DNA of 64,000 nt, taken from assembly GCF_027213965.1 (NCBI RefSeq), contig NZ_JAPWGX010000003.1, positions 434,001 to 498,000 of the forward strand, given 5' to 3'. The notes under the pieces were generated by a model. The model made no database searches. It was not told the DNA's origin and saw only the letters and a program-made list of their open reading frames with translations. Position 1 is the stretch's first letter; each line of letters begins with the position of its first letter. A program made the translations under genes and the position numbers. Of the stretch, positions 35,082 to 44,432 are shown piece after piece. Source of the stretch: Maritalea porphyrae (GTDB lineage: Bacteria; Pseudomonadota; Alphaproteobacteria; Rhizobiales; Devosiaceae).

Positions 35082-36562
35082 CAACAGATTTAACACGATT
35101 GAGCCTTGCGGATACCGCAAAGGGACTCAAGGCAAAAGACTTCACCTCAAAAGAAGTTACAGCCTCTTACCTATTGGCAATTGAAAAAGCTGAAGCGTTG
35201 AATGCGTTTGTGGCTGTTACTGCTGATCAAGCGCTGGATATGGCTGCGCAGAGTGATGTAAAATTGCAAAAGGGTGAAGGTGGTGCGCTGGAAGGTGTGC
35301 CATTGGGGATTAAAGACCTGTTCGCCACCAAAGGCGTGCACACACAGGCTGCTAGCCACATTCTGGATGGGTTCAAACCAGAATATGAGAGCACTGTCAC
35401 ACAGAACTTGTGGGACGATGGCGCGGTTATGTTGGGTAAGCTCAACATGGACGAGTTTGCGATGGGGTCTTCAAACGAAACTTCATATTACGGCCCGGTG
35501 ATTAACCCTTGGCGCGCTGAAGGCTCAAATGCCGATCTGGTGCCAGGTGGTTCATCTGGTGGTTCAGCGGCCGCTGTTGCGGGTTGGCTTTGTGCTGGGG
35601 CGACGGCTACCGATACGGGTGGTTCAATTCGTCAGCCTGCAGCCTTTACCGGCACGGTCGGTATCAAGCCAACATATGGCCGCGCATCGCGCTGGGGCAC
35701 TGTTGCATTCGCGTCGTCGCTTGATCAGGCCGGCCCAATTGCCCGCACAGTTGAAGATGCGGCGATCATGACCACTTCGATTTGTGGGTTTGATCCGAAA
35801 GATTCTACGTCGGTTGATATGGCGGTACCTGATTTTGCTGCAGCCGTTGAGCGTGGTGTTAAGGGGCTTACCATTGGTGTTCCGAAAGAATACAGCATGG
35901 ACGGTATGCCAGCGGAGATCGAAAAGCTGTGGCAGCAAGGTCTTGCATGGCTCAAAGCCGAAGGCGCGATCATCAAAGATATTTCTTTGCCGCACACTAA
36001 ATATGCATTGCCAGCTTATTATATTGTGGCTCCCGCTGAAGCATCGTCAAACTTAGCGCGTTTTGATGGCGTGAAATATGGTCTTCGCGTTCCGGGTAAA
36101 GACATCACTGATATGTACGAACTCACACGGGCTGAAGGCTTTGGTGACGAAGTGCAGCGTCGGGTGATGATTGGAACTTATGTGCTGTCCGCTGGATACT
36201 ACGACGCTTATTACGTGCAAGCGCAAAAAGTTCGCACGCTAATTAAGCGCGACTTTGAAAATGTGTTTAGCGATGGTGTCGATGCGATTTTGACACCTGC
36301 GACACCTTCTGCTGCATTTGGTGTTGCTGATCAGGAAATGAAGTCTGACCCAATCAAAATGTATCTCAATGACATATTCACCGTGACTGTGAATATGGCT
36401 GGATTGCCGGGCATTGCAGTACCTGCTGGTAAAGACGGGCAGGGGCTTCCGTTGGGACTTCAATTGATCGGCAAGCCGTTTGACGAAGAGACATTGTTTG
36501 CGGCAGCACGGGTGATTGAAAAATCACATGGTTTGGATTTTACACCGACTAAATGGTGGTAG
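35078..36562 (+). CDS. gatA: Asp-tRNA(Asn)/Glu-tRNA(Gln) amidotransferase subunit A
   Basis: GatA is the glutaminase/amidase that supplies ammonia. The 494-residue protein has the complete Ser-cisSer-Lys triad: K79 in GIKDLF, S159 in PGGSSGGS and S183 in TDTGGSIRQ. The start overlaps the GNAT gene by four bases. The end is followed within 14 bases by the chorismate mutase gene and then gatB. Confidence 0.95.
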   Translation: MTTDLTRLSLADTAKGLKAKDFTSKEVTASYLLAIEKAEALNAFVAVTADQALDMAAQSDVKLQKGEGGALEGVPLGIKDLFATKGVHTQAASHILDGFKPEYESTVTQNLWDDGAVMLGKLNMDEFAMGSSNETSYYGPVINPWRAEGSNADLVPGGSSGGSAAAVAGWLCAGATATDTGGSIRQPAAFTGTVGIKPTYGRASRWGTVAFASSLDQAGPIARTVEDAAIMTTSICGFDPKDSTSVDMAVPDFAAAVERGVKGLTIGVPKEYSMDGMPAEIEKLWQQGLAWLKAEGAIIKDISLPHTKYALPAYYIVAPAEASSNLARFDGVKYGLRVPGKDITDMYELTRAEGFGDEVQRRVMIGTYVLSAGYYDAYYVQAQKVRTLIKRDFENVFSDGVDAILTPATPSAAFGVADQEMKSDPIKMYLNDIFTVTVNMAGLPGIAVPAGKDGQGLPLGLQLIGKPFDEETLFAAARVIEKSHGLDFTPTKWW

Positions 36563-36576
36563 GGACAAAGGCGGGT

Positions 36577-36897
36577 ATGATGGCTGATCGGATTAAAACT
36601 CCAGCACAGTGCGAAACCAAACAAGATGTGCGATCTGAAATTGATCGTCTTGATCAGGACTTGATCAATTTGTTTGCAGAGCGTCATGGATATGTGACCC
36701 GAATGGCCGCGATCAAGACCGACCCACATGAAGCCTACGACAAGGCGCGGATTGAAGCGGTAATTGATAAAGTGCGTGCCCGCGCGCTGGAAAAGCAATT
36801 GGATGAGGATCAAGCCGAGTTGATTTGGCGGACCCTGATTGATTGGAATGTGAATTTTGAAAAGGGCGTCATTGCCGCCCGCCGCAGCCAAAGCTAG
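36577..36897 (+). CDS. AroQ-type chorismate mutase family protein in the gat operon
   Basis: The 106-residue all-helical product matches the AroQ/PchB fold: [30 protein letters not shown], then [17 protein letters not shown], with the basic residues expected to bind chorismate. It may convert chorismate to prephenate or act as a lyase like PchB. I choose the ATG at 36577; one at 36553 would overlap gatA and another lies at 36580. Its place between gatA and gatB recurs in Hyphomicrobiales. Whether it has a tRNA-related role is not known. Confidence 0.85.
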   Translation: MMADRIKTPAQCETKQDVRSEIDRLDQDLINLFAERHGYVTRMAAIKTDPHEAYDKARIEAVIDKVRARALEKQLDEDQAELIWRTLIDWNVNFEKGVIAARRSQS

Positions 36898-36922
36898 TCG
36901 GCAAGACATAAGAGATAACGAT

Positions 36923-38407
36923 ATGACACAACTCGTTGATACACGCACGCCGGACCCAAAGAAGTTCATCAAAGGCGCGACAGGCGACTGGGAAATGGTG
37001 CTGGGCCTAGAGGTTCACGCACAGGTCACTTCTGAATCAAAGCTGTTCTCTGGTTCATCAACTGAATTTGGTCAGCCACCCAACAATAATGTGAGCTTTG
37101 TGGATGCGGCCATGCCCGGCATGTTGCCGGTGATCAATGAAGAATGTGTGCGCCAAGCTGTGCGCACAGGTTTGGGCCTAAAAGCGCAAATCAACAAACG
37201 ATCATTGTTTGACCGTAAAAACTATTTTTACCCGGATTTGCCTCAAGGCTATCAGATTTCACAGTTTAAAGACCCGATTGTTGGCGAAGGTAAAATCTAC
37301 CTCGACATGGGTGAAGACGGTGAAGTTGAGATTGGCGTTGAGCGTTTGCACCTTGAACAAGATGCAGGCAAATCAATTCATGATCAGCACCCAAATATGA
37401 GCTTTGTTGATCTGAACCGTTCGGGCGTTGCTTTGATGGAAATTGTTTCAAAGCCTGATTTGCGTTCAGCCGATGAAGCTAAAGCCTACATCAACAAATT
37501 GCGCACGATCTTGCGTTATTTGGGGACGTGTGATGGCAACATGGAGCAGGGCTCTATGCGTGCAGATATCAACGTTTCTGTGCGCCGTCCGGGCGGTGAA
37601 TTTGGCACGCGTTGCGAGATCAAAAACGTCAACTCTGTGCGTTTTGCAGGCCAAGCGATTGAATATGAAGCCCGTCGCCAAATTGATATTTTGGAAGATG
37701 GTGGCACTATTGACCAACAAACCCGTTTGTTTGATCCAAAACTGGGCGAAACACGCTCGATGCGCTCAAAAGAAGAAGCACACGACTATCGCTACTTCCC
37801 AGACCCAGATTTGTTGCCGCTTGAGTTCGATGATGCATTTATCGAAGCGTTGGCAAAAGACTTGCCAGAGTTGCCGGACGAAAAACGTGCGCGTTTCATA
37901 ACCGAATTTGGCCTGTCATCATATGATGCCAGTGTTCTGGTGGCAGATCGCGAAAGCTCAGCATACTATGAAGCTGTGGCTGACGGACGCGATGGCAAAC
38001 TGGCGGCCAACTGGGTGATTAATGAGCTCTTTGGTCGGTTGAACAAAGAAGGGCTAAACGTCACTGACAGTCCTATTTCTGCCGAACAATTGGGCGGCAT
38101 CGTTGAACTGATTTCAAAGGGTGATATCTCAGGCAAAATTGCCAAGGACGTTTTTGAAATCGTTTGGACCGAAGGTGGCATCCCGGCTGAAATCGTTGAA
38201 AGCCGCGGCATGAAACAGGTTACTGACACCGGTGCGATTGAGAAAGTGGTTGATGAGATCATTGCCGCTAATCCCGATCAGGTGGAAAAAGCCAAGCAAA
38301 ATCCAAAGCTTATGGGCTGGTTTGTTGGTCAGGTGATGAAAGCATCACAGGGCAAAGCAAACCCACAAGCGGTGAATGAGATTTTGAAAGCCAAGTTGGG
38401 CCTTTAG
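36923..38407 (+). CDS. gatB: Asp-tRNA(Asn)/Glu-tRNA(Gln) amidotransferase subunit B
   Basis: GatB binds the misacylated tRNA and activates its side chain with ATP. The 494-residue protein shows [19 protein letters not shown] near the start, [19 protein letters not shown] near 100, and the C-terminal GatB/YqeY tail domain. The ATG at 36923 is chosen over a frame open from 36857, which would overlap the chorismate mutase gene. A GNAT gene starts four bases after the stop. Confidence 0.95.
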   Translation: MTQLVDTRTPDPKKFIKGATGDWEMVLGLEVHAQVTSESKLFSGSSTEFGQPPNNNVSFVDAAMPGMLPVINEECVRQAVRTGLGLKAQINKRSLFDRKNYFYPDLPQGYQISQFKDPIVGEGKIYLDMGEDGEVEIGVERLHLEQDAGKSIHDQHPNMSFVDLNRSGVALMEIVSKPDLRSADEAKAYINKLRTILRYLGTCDGNMEQGSMRADINVSVRRPGGEFGTRCEIKNVNSVRFAGQAIEYEARRQIDILEDGGTIDQQTRLFDPKLGETRSMRSKEEAHDYRYFPDPDLLPLEFDDAFIEALAKDLPELPDEKRARFITEFGLSSYDASVLVADRESSAYYEAVADGRDGKLAANWVINELFGRLNKEGLNVTDSPISAEQLGGIVELISKGDISGKIAKDVFEIVWTEGGIPAEIVESRGMKQVTDTGAIEKVVDEIIAANPDQVEKAKQNPKLMGWFVGQVMKASQGKANPQAVNEILKAKLGL

Positions 38408-38411
38408 TCAA

Positions 38412-38909
38412 ATGGGTGCGGATCAAAATCCATTTTCGATCCGCACCGCACTAGTTTCAGATGCGTCAAATCTGAGCTCTATGATGGTGCGCTCTTGGCG
38501 CGAGAGCTATGTGGACATCATCCCAGCCCCAAAGCTAGAAGAAATCTGCAAAGTTTGGCTGACGGCTGAGAAATTTGAAGAACGCCTTAGCGACACGAAC
38601 GCTTGCAATTTGATTGCTGTGTCGGCCGGCGAAGTTGTTGGCCACATCTATGTCTTACCCCGCCAAAACAATTCCTTGCTGGTCGCCTATCTATATGTGC
38701 TCAAAAGCTCAGCACGTCGCGGCATTGGAAAAACACTGTTGTCCAGTGCCATTGAGTGTTTTCCTGGCGCAGCTCATGTGGAGCTCGGTGTTTTAGAACA
38801 TAATCATATCGCCATTGCTTTTTACAAATCAATTGGGTTTTATGAAGCGGGGCCAGAGCCGACGCCGGCAGATGAGCCCTCCAGCATTAAGATGACCATG
38901 ACCCTTTGA
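38412..38909 (+). CDS. GNAT acetyltransferase (first of three related copies)
   Basis: The 165-residue protein has an N-terminal MVRSWRESYVDIIPAPKLEEI segment, typical of GNATs that act on small amines, and an acetyl-CoA loop SSARRGIGKTLL near residue 100, then AIAFYKSIGFYEAGPEP. The start lies four bases after gatB, so it is an extension of the gat transcript. It is clearly related to the GNAT genes at 38928 and 39849. The substrate is unknown. Confidence 0.88.
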   Translation: MGADQNPFSIRTALVSDASNLSSMMVRSWRESYVDIIPAPKLEEICKVWLTAEKFEERLSDTNACNLIAVSAGEVVGHIYVLPRQNNSLLVAYLYVLKSSARRGIGKTLLSSAIECFPGAAHVELGVLEHNHIAIAFYKSIGFYEAGPEPTPADEPSSIKMTMTL

Positions 38910-38927
38910 TGATGTTTAGTGTGTTTT

Positions 38928-39437
38928 ATGCCCATTCAAGTTTCAATTCGGCCGACAATGGCAGAAGATGCTGCCAAACTTAAAGCCGCATTGCTGTGCA
39001 TTTGGCACGAAACTTATGATACCTTTTTAGGTGCTGACCGCGTTACAACGTTGGCAGCGGGATGGCATACGCTTGAAAAGTTGATTGCCGAAGCTCAGTC
39101 CGAACGGACTTGTAGCCTGGTGGCTTGTGACAAAGGGCAGATTGTGGGGCATGCACTGATGTACGAACCTGAACCACGCACCATCCATTTGGCCCGGCTT
39201 TATCTTGATCATGACTATCATGGGAAAGGAATTGGCAAAGCGCTATTGCAGCAAGCCATTGGTGCCTTTCCTCATGCTCATAAAGCGTATCTGGAAGTCT
39301 ATGAACCGAATAGGCGTGCGGTTGAGTTCTATAAAGGGCAAGGTTTTGAAATCGTTGCAAAAACCCGGGACGCTCATACCGATGATGTGCTTTACGAATA
39401 CCGGATGGAAAAGGATCTAGCACGTCATGGCGAATAG
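38928..39437 (+). CDS. GNAT acetyltransferase (second related copy)
   Basis: The 169-residue product has LLCIWHETYDTFLGADRV near the start, matching the corresponding part of the copies on either side, an acetyl-CoA loop HGKGIGKALL near 95, and AVEFYKGQGFEIVAKTRD near 135. I choose the ATG at 38928; a GTG at 38919 would add three residues. Its end overlaps the VOC gene by 11 bases. Confidence 0.88.
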   Translation: MPIQVSIRPTMAEDAAKLKAALLCIWHETYDTFLGADRVTTLAAGWHTLEKLIAEAQSERTCSLVACDKGQIVGHALMYEPEPRTIHLARLYLDHDYHGKGIGKALLQQAIGAFPHAHKAYLEVYEPNRRAVEFYKGQGFEIVAKTRDAHTDDVLYEYRMEKDLARHGE

Positions 39438-39822
39438 CGTTTCTCGACTGTTTTATACTATTTTGGCCAAGGATGTGACCGCCACTGCTGCGTTTTATTG
39501 TTCCATCTTGGAACTTAAGCGGCACTTTGATAGTGATTGGTTCGTCATACTAACGCCGGAGAGCGGGCCACTAATTGAGCTTGCAATTTTGGACGAAGCC
39601 AACCCCATTGTGCCAGAAGAAATGGCAAAACGCGCGACCGGCGGCATTCTTACTTTTGTCGTTCAAGATGTTCACCAATCGCATACTGCAGCAATGCAGT
39701 TGGGTGCAAATGTCGTTTCGGTTCCAACTGCGATGCCTTATGGCCAAGAGCGGATGCTCGTTGAAGACCCCAACGGACAATTGATCGATATCTCCTCGCC
39801 AACGGTTCCGGTTCAAAACTAG
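39427..39822 (+). CDS. VOC (glyoxalase/bleomycin-resistance fold) protein
   Basis: The 131-residue protein has a VOC fold: LFYTILAKDVTATAAFYCSIL as the first strand-helix unit and GQERMLVEDPNGQLIDI at the end with a probable metal-ligand glutamate. Such proteins include glyoxalases, dioxygenases and antibiotic-binding proteins, so the activity cannot be stated. It overlaps the GNAT gene before it by 11 bases and precedes a third GNAT by 26 bases, which suggests one detoxification-like unit. Confidence 0.85.
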   Translation: MANSVSRLFYTILAKDVTATAAFYCSILELKRHFDSDWFVILTPESGPLIELAILDEANPIVPEEMAKRATGGILTFVVQDVHQSHTAAMQLGANVVSVPTAMPYGQERMLVEDPNGQLIDISSPTVPVQN

Positions 39823-39848
39823 ATTTTGCCCCGAAGGGAAGGTGCGTC

Positions 39849-40355
39849 TTGAACACAAAAAGTTCGAATTTTGACATCAAACCAATTGCTCTTGAAACCG
39901 TACCTCAACTTAAGCGGCTGCTTCATGCGGTTTGGTCGATCACCTATCAGGACACATTAGGTCAACCGCTCATTGATGAGCTTTCAGATGACTTACATGC
40001 CGATGCAAAACTCAACGGCGAAATCGTGGATTATAACAAGCTGAGTTTGGGTGCATTTGTTGGTGACAATCTAATTGGGCACGTCATGGTGGTCTTTGAG
40101 GAACCTGAAAATATCTATGTTGGCCGTTTGTATGTTGATCCGGCCTTTCAGGGCAAAGGTGTTGGCCGCGCCCTAATGGGCGCCGCGGAGGAAGGGTTTG
40201 AGGACGTCACCACTGCAACTCTTGAAGTTTTTGAGACCAGCAAGGGTGCCATAGAGTTTTACAAGAAGCTGGGTTATCAACAAGTGGGGCGCAACCGATC
40301 GAGCCACGCCACTCCGAACGAATTGTTTGATTTGCATTTCATAAAGATGCTTTAG
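39849..40355 (+). CDS. GNAT acetyltransferase (third related copy)
   Basis: The 168-residue product repeats the pattern of the two preceding copies: LLHAVWSITYQDTLGQPLIDEL near the start, VGRLYVDPAFQGKGVGRALMG near 95, and AIEFYKKLGYQQVGRNRSSH near 135. It begins with TTG at 39849, with GAAGG about 8 bases upstream; I see no in-frame ATG nearby. It ends the series that started at gatB. Confidence 0.85.
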   Translation: MNTKSSNFDIKPIALETVPQLKRLLHAVWSITYQDTLGQPLIDELSDDLHADAKLNGEIVDYNKLSLGAFVGDNLIGHVMVVFEEPENIYVGRLYVDPAFQGKGVGRALMGAAEEGFEDVTTATLEVFETSKGAIEFYKKLGYQQVGRNRSSHATPNELFDLHFIKML

Positions 40356-40495
40356 ATAACGAACAAGCATTTCGTTTGGGTTGTGAGCGAGCGCGCATTT
40401 GAGGGGTGCGGAACGAGTCTTGTTGGCGATTTGGAATTTGATAGGTTGATTGAACCTGCGGCCAATTGGTCCAATTCGTTGACCTCAGAAGGCGA

Positions 40496-40513
40496 GTGGC
40501 ACTTGTGTGCCAC
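40496..40513. terminator. stem-loop between the GNAT series and the GST gene
   Basis: GTGGCAC pairs perfectly with GTGCCAC around TTGT, and weaker pairing (CCT-AGAAG with CTTCTAGG) extends it outward to about 40483-40526, over the stop of the GST gene. No U-run follows on either strand. The 167-base gap holds nothing else that I recognise. Confidence 0.45.
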
Positions 40514-40522
40514 CCGAGGCTT

Positions 40523-41251
40523 CTAGGCAGCTTTTGCGAGAGCTCTTGTCGCGTTTTTAAAGTATTCTGCCGACAAGCGATCTAGGAAGGCCGCCAAATT
40601 GTTGTGCCCTTTGATGTGATCAGCAAGTGGCGTTTGGACAGGGTTTTGGACCAGATTGATCAAACAGCCATAAACGCTGGCATCGATTGAGGTTGGTCTG
40701 TCACTCAAGAAATAATCTGTGTCGCCTAATAGTGCATTCAAATCATTGATAATTCGCTTGCCAAGTGTATAGGCCTCATCTGGCGAGTGGCGACCGATGC
40801 CTTGGCCAATCAATGCACTTTGGATCATTTTGCGCGCGCCAGTGCTCACTTCCTGGCGGATGCCTTCGGGCATATGGCCAAAGAAAATGTTTTCCATTAT
40901 TGGCCAATTGGCATCAATCTGCCAGCGAGTATATACCAGAATAAAATAGAGTTGCTCTTCAACGGTGCCCATGATCATGCGGCCCATCGCTTGTTCTCTT
41001 GGGCTTAAATGTGCGAGCAAATCGACATTATATTTTGTTTTGAGATGAGCCTCAATGAATTGGGTATCCCCCAATGGCTCCCCTCCGTCCTTGATAAACG
41101 GAACCTTTTGCTTTGGTCCTTCGCGAGGGTCCATTTGTAATTCGCGCTCAAATTCAAGCCCAGATAATTGCAGGATCATATCCAGCTTGGTGCAAAACGG
41201 GCTTAGATTGGCATTTGATGGCGGCGTTGGTGGTTGAAAAAAGGTGATCAT
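40523..41251 (-). CDS. glutathione S-transferase family protein (Fax/metaxin-like)
   Basis: The 242-residue product starts with a thioredoxin-fold domain (ITFFQPPTPPSNANLSPFCTKLDMIL, a cysteine near residue 20, and KVPFIKDGGEPLGDTQFIEAHL), followed by a helical C-terminal domain with DRPTSIDASVYGCL near 195. It is closest in pattern to the failed-axon-connection/metaxin branch of GSTs. I take the ATG at 41251; the frame is open to 41368, over the operator. It diverges from the WYL regulator, which probably controls it. Confidence 0.88.
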   Translation of the reverse strand: MITFFQPPTPPSNANLSPFCTKLDMILQLSGLEFERELQMDPREGPKQKVPFIKDGGEPLGDTQFIEAHLKTKYNVDLLAHLSPREQAMGRMIMGTVEEQLYFILVYTRWQIDANWPIMENIFFGHMPEGIRQEVSTGARKMIQSALIGQGIGRHSPDEAYTLGKRIINDLNALLGDTDYFLSDRPTSIDASVYGCLINLVQNPVQTPLADHIKGHNNLAAFLDRLSAEYFKNATRALAKAA

Positions 41252-41281
41252 TTTTGCAGTTCCCTGTTTGGTTGTATGAAA

Positions 41282-41320
41282 CTGACAATACTGACAGGAT
41301 GCTGACAGCGTTGTGTCAGC
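41282..41320. promoter_or_regulatory. operator with repeated CTGACA and a GCTGACA/TGTCAGC palindrome
   Basis: CTGACA occurs at 41282, 41291 and 41302, and the last copy forms a perfect 7-bp inverted repeat (41301-41307 with 41314-41320, spacer 6). The cluster fills the space between the divergent GST and WYL-regulator starts and ends 12 bases before the regulator ATG. It is the natural binding site for that regulator. Confidence 0.65.
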
Positions 41321-41332
41321 ATGGAGTGCAAA

Positions 41333-42049
41333 ATGAGAAGAGCCGACCGGTTGTTGCAGATTGTTCAAATTCTACGGCGGGCCGCCGGCAAGCCGGTTTC
41401 CGCGCGCCAGATTGCTCAAGAGCTTGAGGTGACACAACGTACGATTTATCGCGATATGGTGTCACTTGAGTCGATAAATGTGCCTGTGCGTGGGGAAGCA
41501 GGTGTGGGTTATGTGCTTGAAGGTGGGTTGGATTTGCCGCCGCTGATCTTTAATTCAACCGAGCTAGAGACTCTAATGCTGGGCGCTCGATGGGTTCAGG
41601 TGCATGGGGATGCAGACCAACAATTGGCGGCAAAAGACGTGGTGGCAAAAATTGGCGCGGTATTGCCCATTGAGTTAAAGGCAGAGTTTTTCGATGTGGC
41701 TCTTTATGCGCCCGCAAGAACAAAGGATCGATTTGAGGGACACGTAAGTTCGCATCAACTCAGGGCCGCACTTAAAACAGGCAAGATTTTGCGAATAGCA
41801 TATTCGAACGAAGCCAGCGAATTGAGTGAAAGGCGGGTTTGGCCAATTTCGATTGGCTATTTTGATTTCAAAAGGTTGATGCTGTGTTGGTGCGAGTTGC
41901 GGCAAACATTTCGTGCCTTTCGGGCTGACCGTATTACAAAACTTGAGATATTGGAGGAGAAGTTGCCACGCTCTCGAGAGGCGTTGAAGCGCGAATGGTG
42001 GGAACTCGAGTTGCGAAAAAAGGCGGACTTGGAGACGCGGAGGAAATGA
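41333..42049 (+). CDS. YafY-type HTH/WYL transcriptional regulator
   Basis: The 238-residue protein has an N-terminal winged helix (RRADRLLQIVQILRRAAGKPVSARQIAQEL...TQRTIYRDMVSLE) and a C-terminal WYL domain (about 140-220), though the WYL signature itself is weak (RIAYSNE and LMLCWCELRQTFRAFRADRI). These regulators sense small ligands or nucleic acids. The ATG at 41333 has GGAG 7 bases upstream. It diverges from the GST gene across the CTGACA operator, so it probably represses both. Confidence 0.88.
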   Translation: MRRADRLLQIVQILRRAAGKPVSARQIAQELEVTQRTIYRDMVSLESINVPVRGEAGVGYVLEGGLDLPPLIFNSTELETLMLGARWVQVHGDADQQLAAKDVVAKIGAVLPIELKAEFFDVALYAPARTKDRFEGHVSSHQLRAALKTGKILRIAYSNEASELSERRVWPISIGYFDFKRLMLCWCELRQTFRAFRADRITKLEILEEKLPRSREALKREWWELELRKKADLETRRK

Positions 42050-42100
42050 AGCCTTACCGCTGTCGTCTGGACGCACAGAGAAATGACGCATTCAATTTGC

Positions 42101-42997
42101 TCAGGTTGGCAGTTTATTTGGACGCAGGGCCCTATATAGCCTGCCATCAATCGCCAGAATGCCAATGAAAATGGCGAGCATGCCCAAAATATGCACGGTT
42201 TGGATTTGCTCATTCAACACGATATAGCCCAAAAAGATTGCAGATATAGGAGCAATGAATGTGGATGTGGACATATTTGTTGCGCCCACGCGTTCCAATA
42301 TTCGGTACATTACGAGGAATGTGAAGGAAGTGGCGATCAGCCCGATGTAGAGCAAAGCCCCCCAACTCTGAGCAGTTTGAATGTGCGGCACGCCTTCTGT
42401 CAAAAGGACTACAGGTACAAGAGCGATCGTTGCGCCGCTCAAGGCGATCGTCGCGACAAATGAAGGGTTTAGTCGTTTGAATGAGCGCGTGTAGTTCAGC
42501 GCTATGCCATACATTAGGGTGGCCAACATCATGAGGCCAATCGCCCAGATCTCAGATTGGCCACCACGTTGTAATGCTGGCAAAGCGATAAGTGCAACAC
42601 CGCCAAATGCAATGGCAACTCCAACAGATTTGGCTGGGTTCGCTTTTTCACCGCCCGGCCAAAAATGGGAGACGATGACGACCATGATTGGCGTCATGGC
42701 GTTTACAATGCCTGCGATACCAACGTTGACGTAGTTCTGGGCGAGCGGGAAAAGAGCAAATGGCACTGAAAAATTGATCAAACCCAATAACGTGAGGCCC
42801 GCGTAAATCCGCCAATCGGTTGGCAGTTTTACTTTGGTCGCCAATAAATATGCCCAGCAACCAATTGCCGCGACACCTACACGGCCAAGTGAAACGGAAA
42901 GCGGCCCCAGTTCACGAATAAGAATCGCATTAAACAGAAATGAGCCGCCCCAAATGACGCCAAGCCCGATGATGATAAGCCAGTCCGATAGTTTCAT
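42101..42997 (-). CDS. EamA/DMT-family transporter
   Basis: The 298-residue protein has ten hydrophobic segments arranged as two EamA repeats, with IIGLGVIWGGSFLFNAILIRELGPL at the start and STFIAPISAIFLGYIVLNEQI in the second repeat. The family exports amino acids, metabolites or drugs; the substrate here is unknown. It converges with the WYL regulator. The SDR gene lies 96 bases upstream in the same direction. Confidence 0.9.
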   Translation of the reverse strand: MKLSDWLIIIGLGVIWGGSFLFNAILIRELGPLSVSLGRVGVAAIGCWAYLLATKVKLPTDWRIYAGLTLLGLINFSVPFALFPLAQNYVNVGIAGIVNAMTPIMVVIVSHFWPGGEKANPAKSVGVAIAFGGVALIALPALQRGGQSEIWAIGLMMLATLMYGIALNYTRSFKRLNPSFVATIALSGATIALVPVVLLTEGVPHIQTAQSWGALLYIGLIATSFTFLVMYRILERVGATNMSTSTFIAPISAIFLGYIVLNEQIQTVHILGMLAIFIGILAIDGRLYRALRPNKLPT

Positions 42998-43093
42998 GTG
43001 ACGCAGTCCTTTGATCAGACGATGACGCTACGCCTTGATGGACTGTCTGTCGAACCGATTCTGACGATGATTGCATCACAATTTGTGATGGGG

Positions 43094-43792
43094 TTACCAA
43101 GCGTGGGGTTCGCCGTTCCACTTGAAGAACTTCCCGCTGTCGGCGAGGCTGAGTTTTTCAAAACATTGGTATAGACCACTTGCGCTTTGGGGCGGAGTTA
43201 TGTCAGCTGCTTGCCCGCCCATGTCGGTTTGAACCCACCCAGGGTGATACATGGCCACCGCTATGTTTTCTGCCCGTAATTGGTTTGCCAACAAAGTCAT
43301 TGTGCGGTTGAGCGCTGCTTTGGATGAATTATAGGCGAAACGGCCTTGGGTTTGATATTGCATTGCGCCCAACTGGCTCGAAATGGCGACGATCTTGCCA
43401 TTTTTGCTTTTTCGAATGTTCTCAATCAAAGCTTCGGTGACACGGATCGGGCCCAATGTATTGATCGCAAGTGTTTCCATCCATTCGTCGTAATCAATAT
43501 CGCCCAGCGATTGATGTTCACCACCAATCACGCCAGCGTTGTTCACCAGAATGTCTATGGGGCGGTCGCCAATCGCTTTTGAAAAAGCTTCGACCGATTG
43601 CGCGCTAGAAACATCCAGTTGAACAACTTCAATGTCGCCATCTGTGGCATCGGCCAAATCGTTCAGGGCAGTTGCTTTTTGTGGTGTGCGACAAGCAGCA
43701 ATGATTTGCCAATCGCCGTTTGCAAGATAGCATTTGACCAATTCGAACCCGATGCCGCGATTTGCGCCTGTGATCACTACGGTTTTGGTCAT
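43094..43792 (-). CDS. short-chain dehydrogenase/reductase
   Basis: The 232-residue protein is a classical SDR: the cofactor motif TGANRGIGFE at residues 8-17, NNAG near 85, the catalytic serine in AISSQLG near 135, and YNSSKAALN (Tyr and Lys) near 150. It is related to the csgA-like group in which the products often act on carbonyls. The substrate is unknown. It starts 10 bases after purN in the same direction. Confidence 0.9.
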   Translation of the reverse strand: MTKTVVITGANRGIGFELVKCYLANGDWQIIAACRTPQKATALNDLADATDGDIEVVQLDVSSAQSVEAFSKAIGDRPIDILVNNAGVIGGEHQSLGDIDYDEWMETLAINTLGPIRVTEALIENIRKSKNGKIVAISSQLGAMQYQTQGRFAYNSSKAALNRTMTLLANQLRAENIAVAMYHPGWVQTDMGGQAADITPPQSASGLYQCFEKLSLADSGKFFKWNGEPHAW

Positions 43793-43802
43793 GTGCTTTT
43801 TC

Positions 43803-44432
43803 CTAGTTTGGCCAGATCAAATTGGTTTGGTCGGCTGTTTCTGCATCGTTATTTGTGCGCTTTTCGATGAATTGTTTTAGCGCCAATGGGTAGATCTGAT
43901 GTTCTACTTTTAGAATGCGTGCGGAAAGTGATTCAGCGTTGTCACTATCGAGCACGGGAACTGCAGCCTGCAAAACGGGCGGGCCTGCATCCAATTCTGG
44001 TGTAACTTCGTGCACTGTTGCGCCCGCAATTTTTACACCTGCGTCCAAAGCTTGTTGTTGGGGGTGTAGGCCCTTGAATGAAGGCAATAGTGAAGGGTGA
44101 ATGTTGAGCATTTTGCCCGTCCACTTTTGCGCAAACCCGTCAGCGTGAATGCGCATATAGCCAGCGTGGGCCAAAAGCTCTGCGCCCCACGCTTCAAGTT
44201 GTGCATCAAGGGCTTCACAAAATGATTCACGGCTGTCGAAGTCTTTTTGGGAAATAACGGCTGTTTGAATATTTTCACTTTGGGCAAACTCCAAACCGGC
44301 AGCATCTGCGCGGTTGGAGAATACGCCAATAATTTCAGCGGGATAGTCTTCTTGTTTCGCAGCTTGAATCAATGTGCGCATGTTCGAGCCACGTCCTGAA
44401 ATCAGAATTGCGACCTTGGTTTTCGCACTCAT
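43803..44432 (-). CDS. purN: phosphoribosylglycinamide formyltransferase
   Basis: PurN transfers a formyl group from 10-formyl-tetrahydrofolate to GAR in purine synthesis. The 209-residue enzyme shows [14 protein letters not shown] at the start (phosphate loop), then LAHAGYMRI and [20 protein letters not shown] with the catalytic N-H pair, and [11 protein letters not shown] with the catalytic aspartate. The start overlaps the purM stop by four bases. Confidence 0.95.
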   Translation of the reverse strand: MSAKTKVAILISGRGSNMRTLIQAAKQEDYPAEIIGVFSNRADAAGLEFAQSENIQTAVISQKDFDSRESFCEALDAQLEAWGAELLAHAGYMRIHADGFAQKWTGKMLNIHPSLLPSFKGLHPQQQALDAGVKIAGATVHEVTPELDAGPPVLQAAVPVLDSDNAESLSARILKVEHQIYPLALKQFIEKRTNNDAETADQTNLIWPN

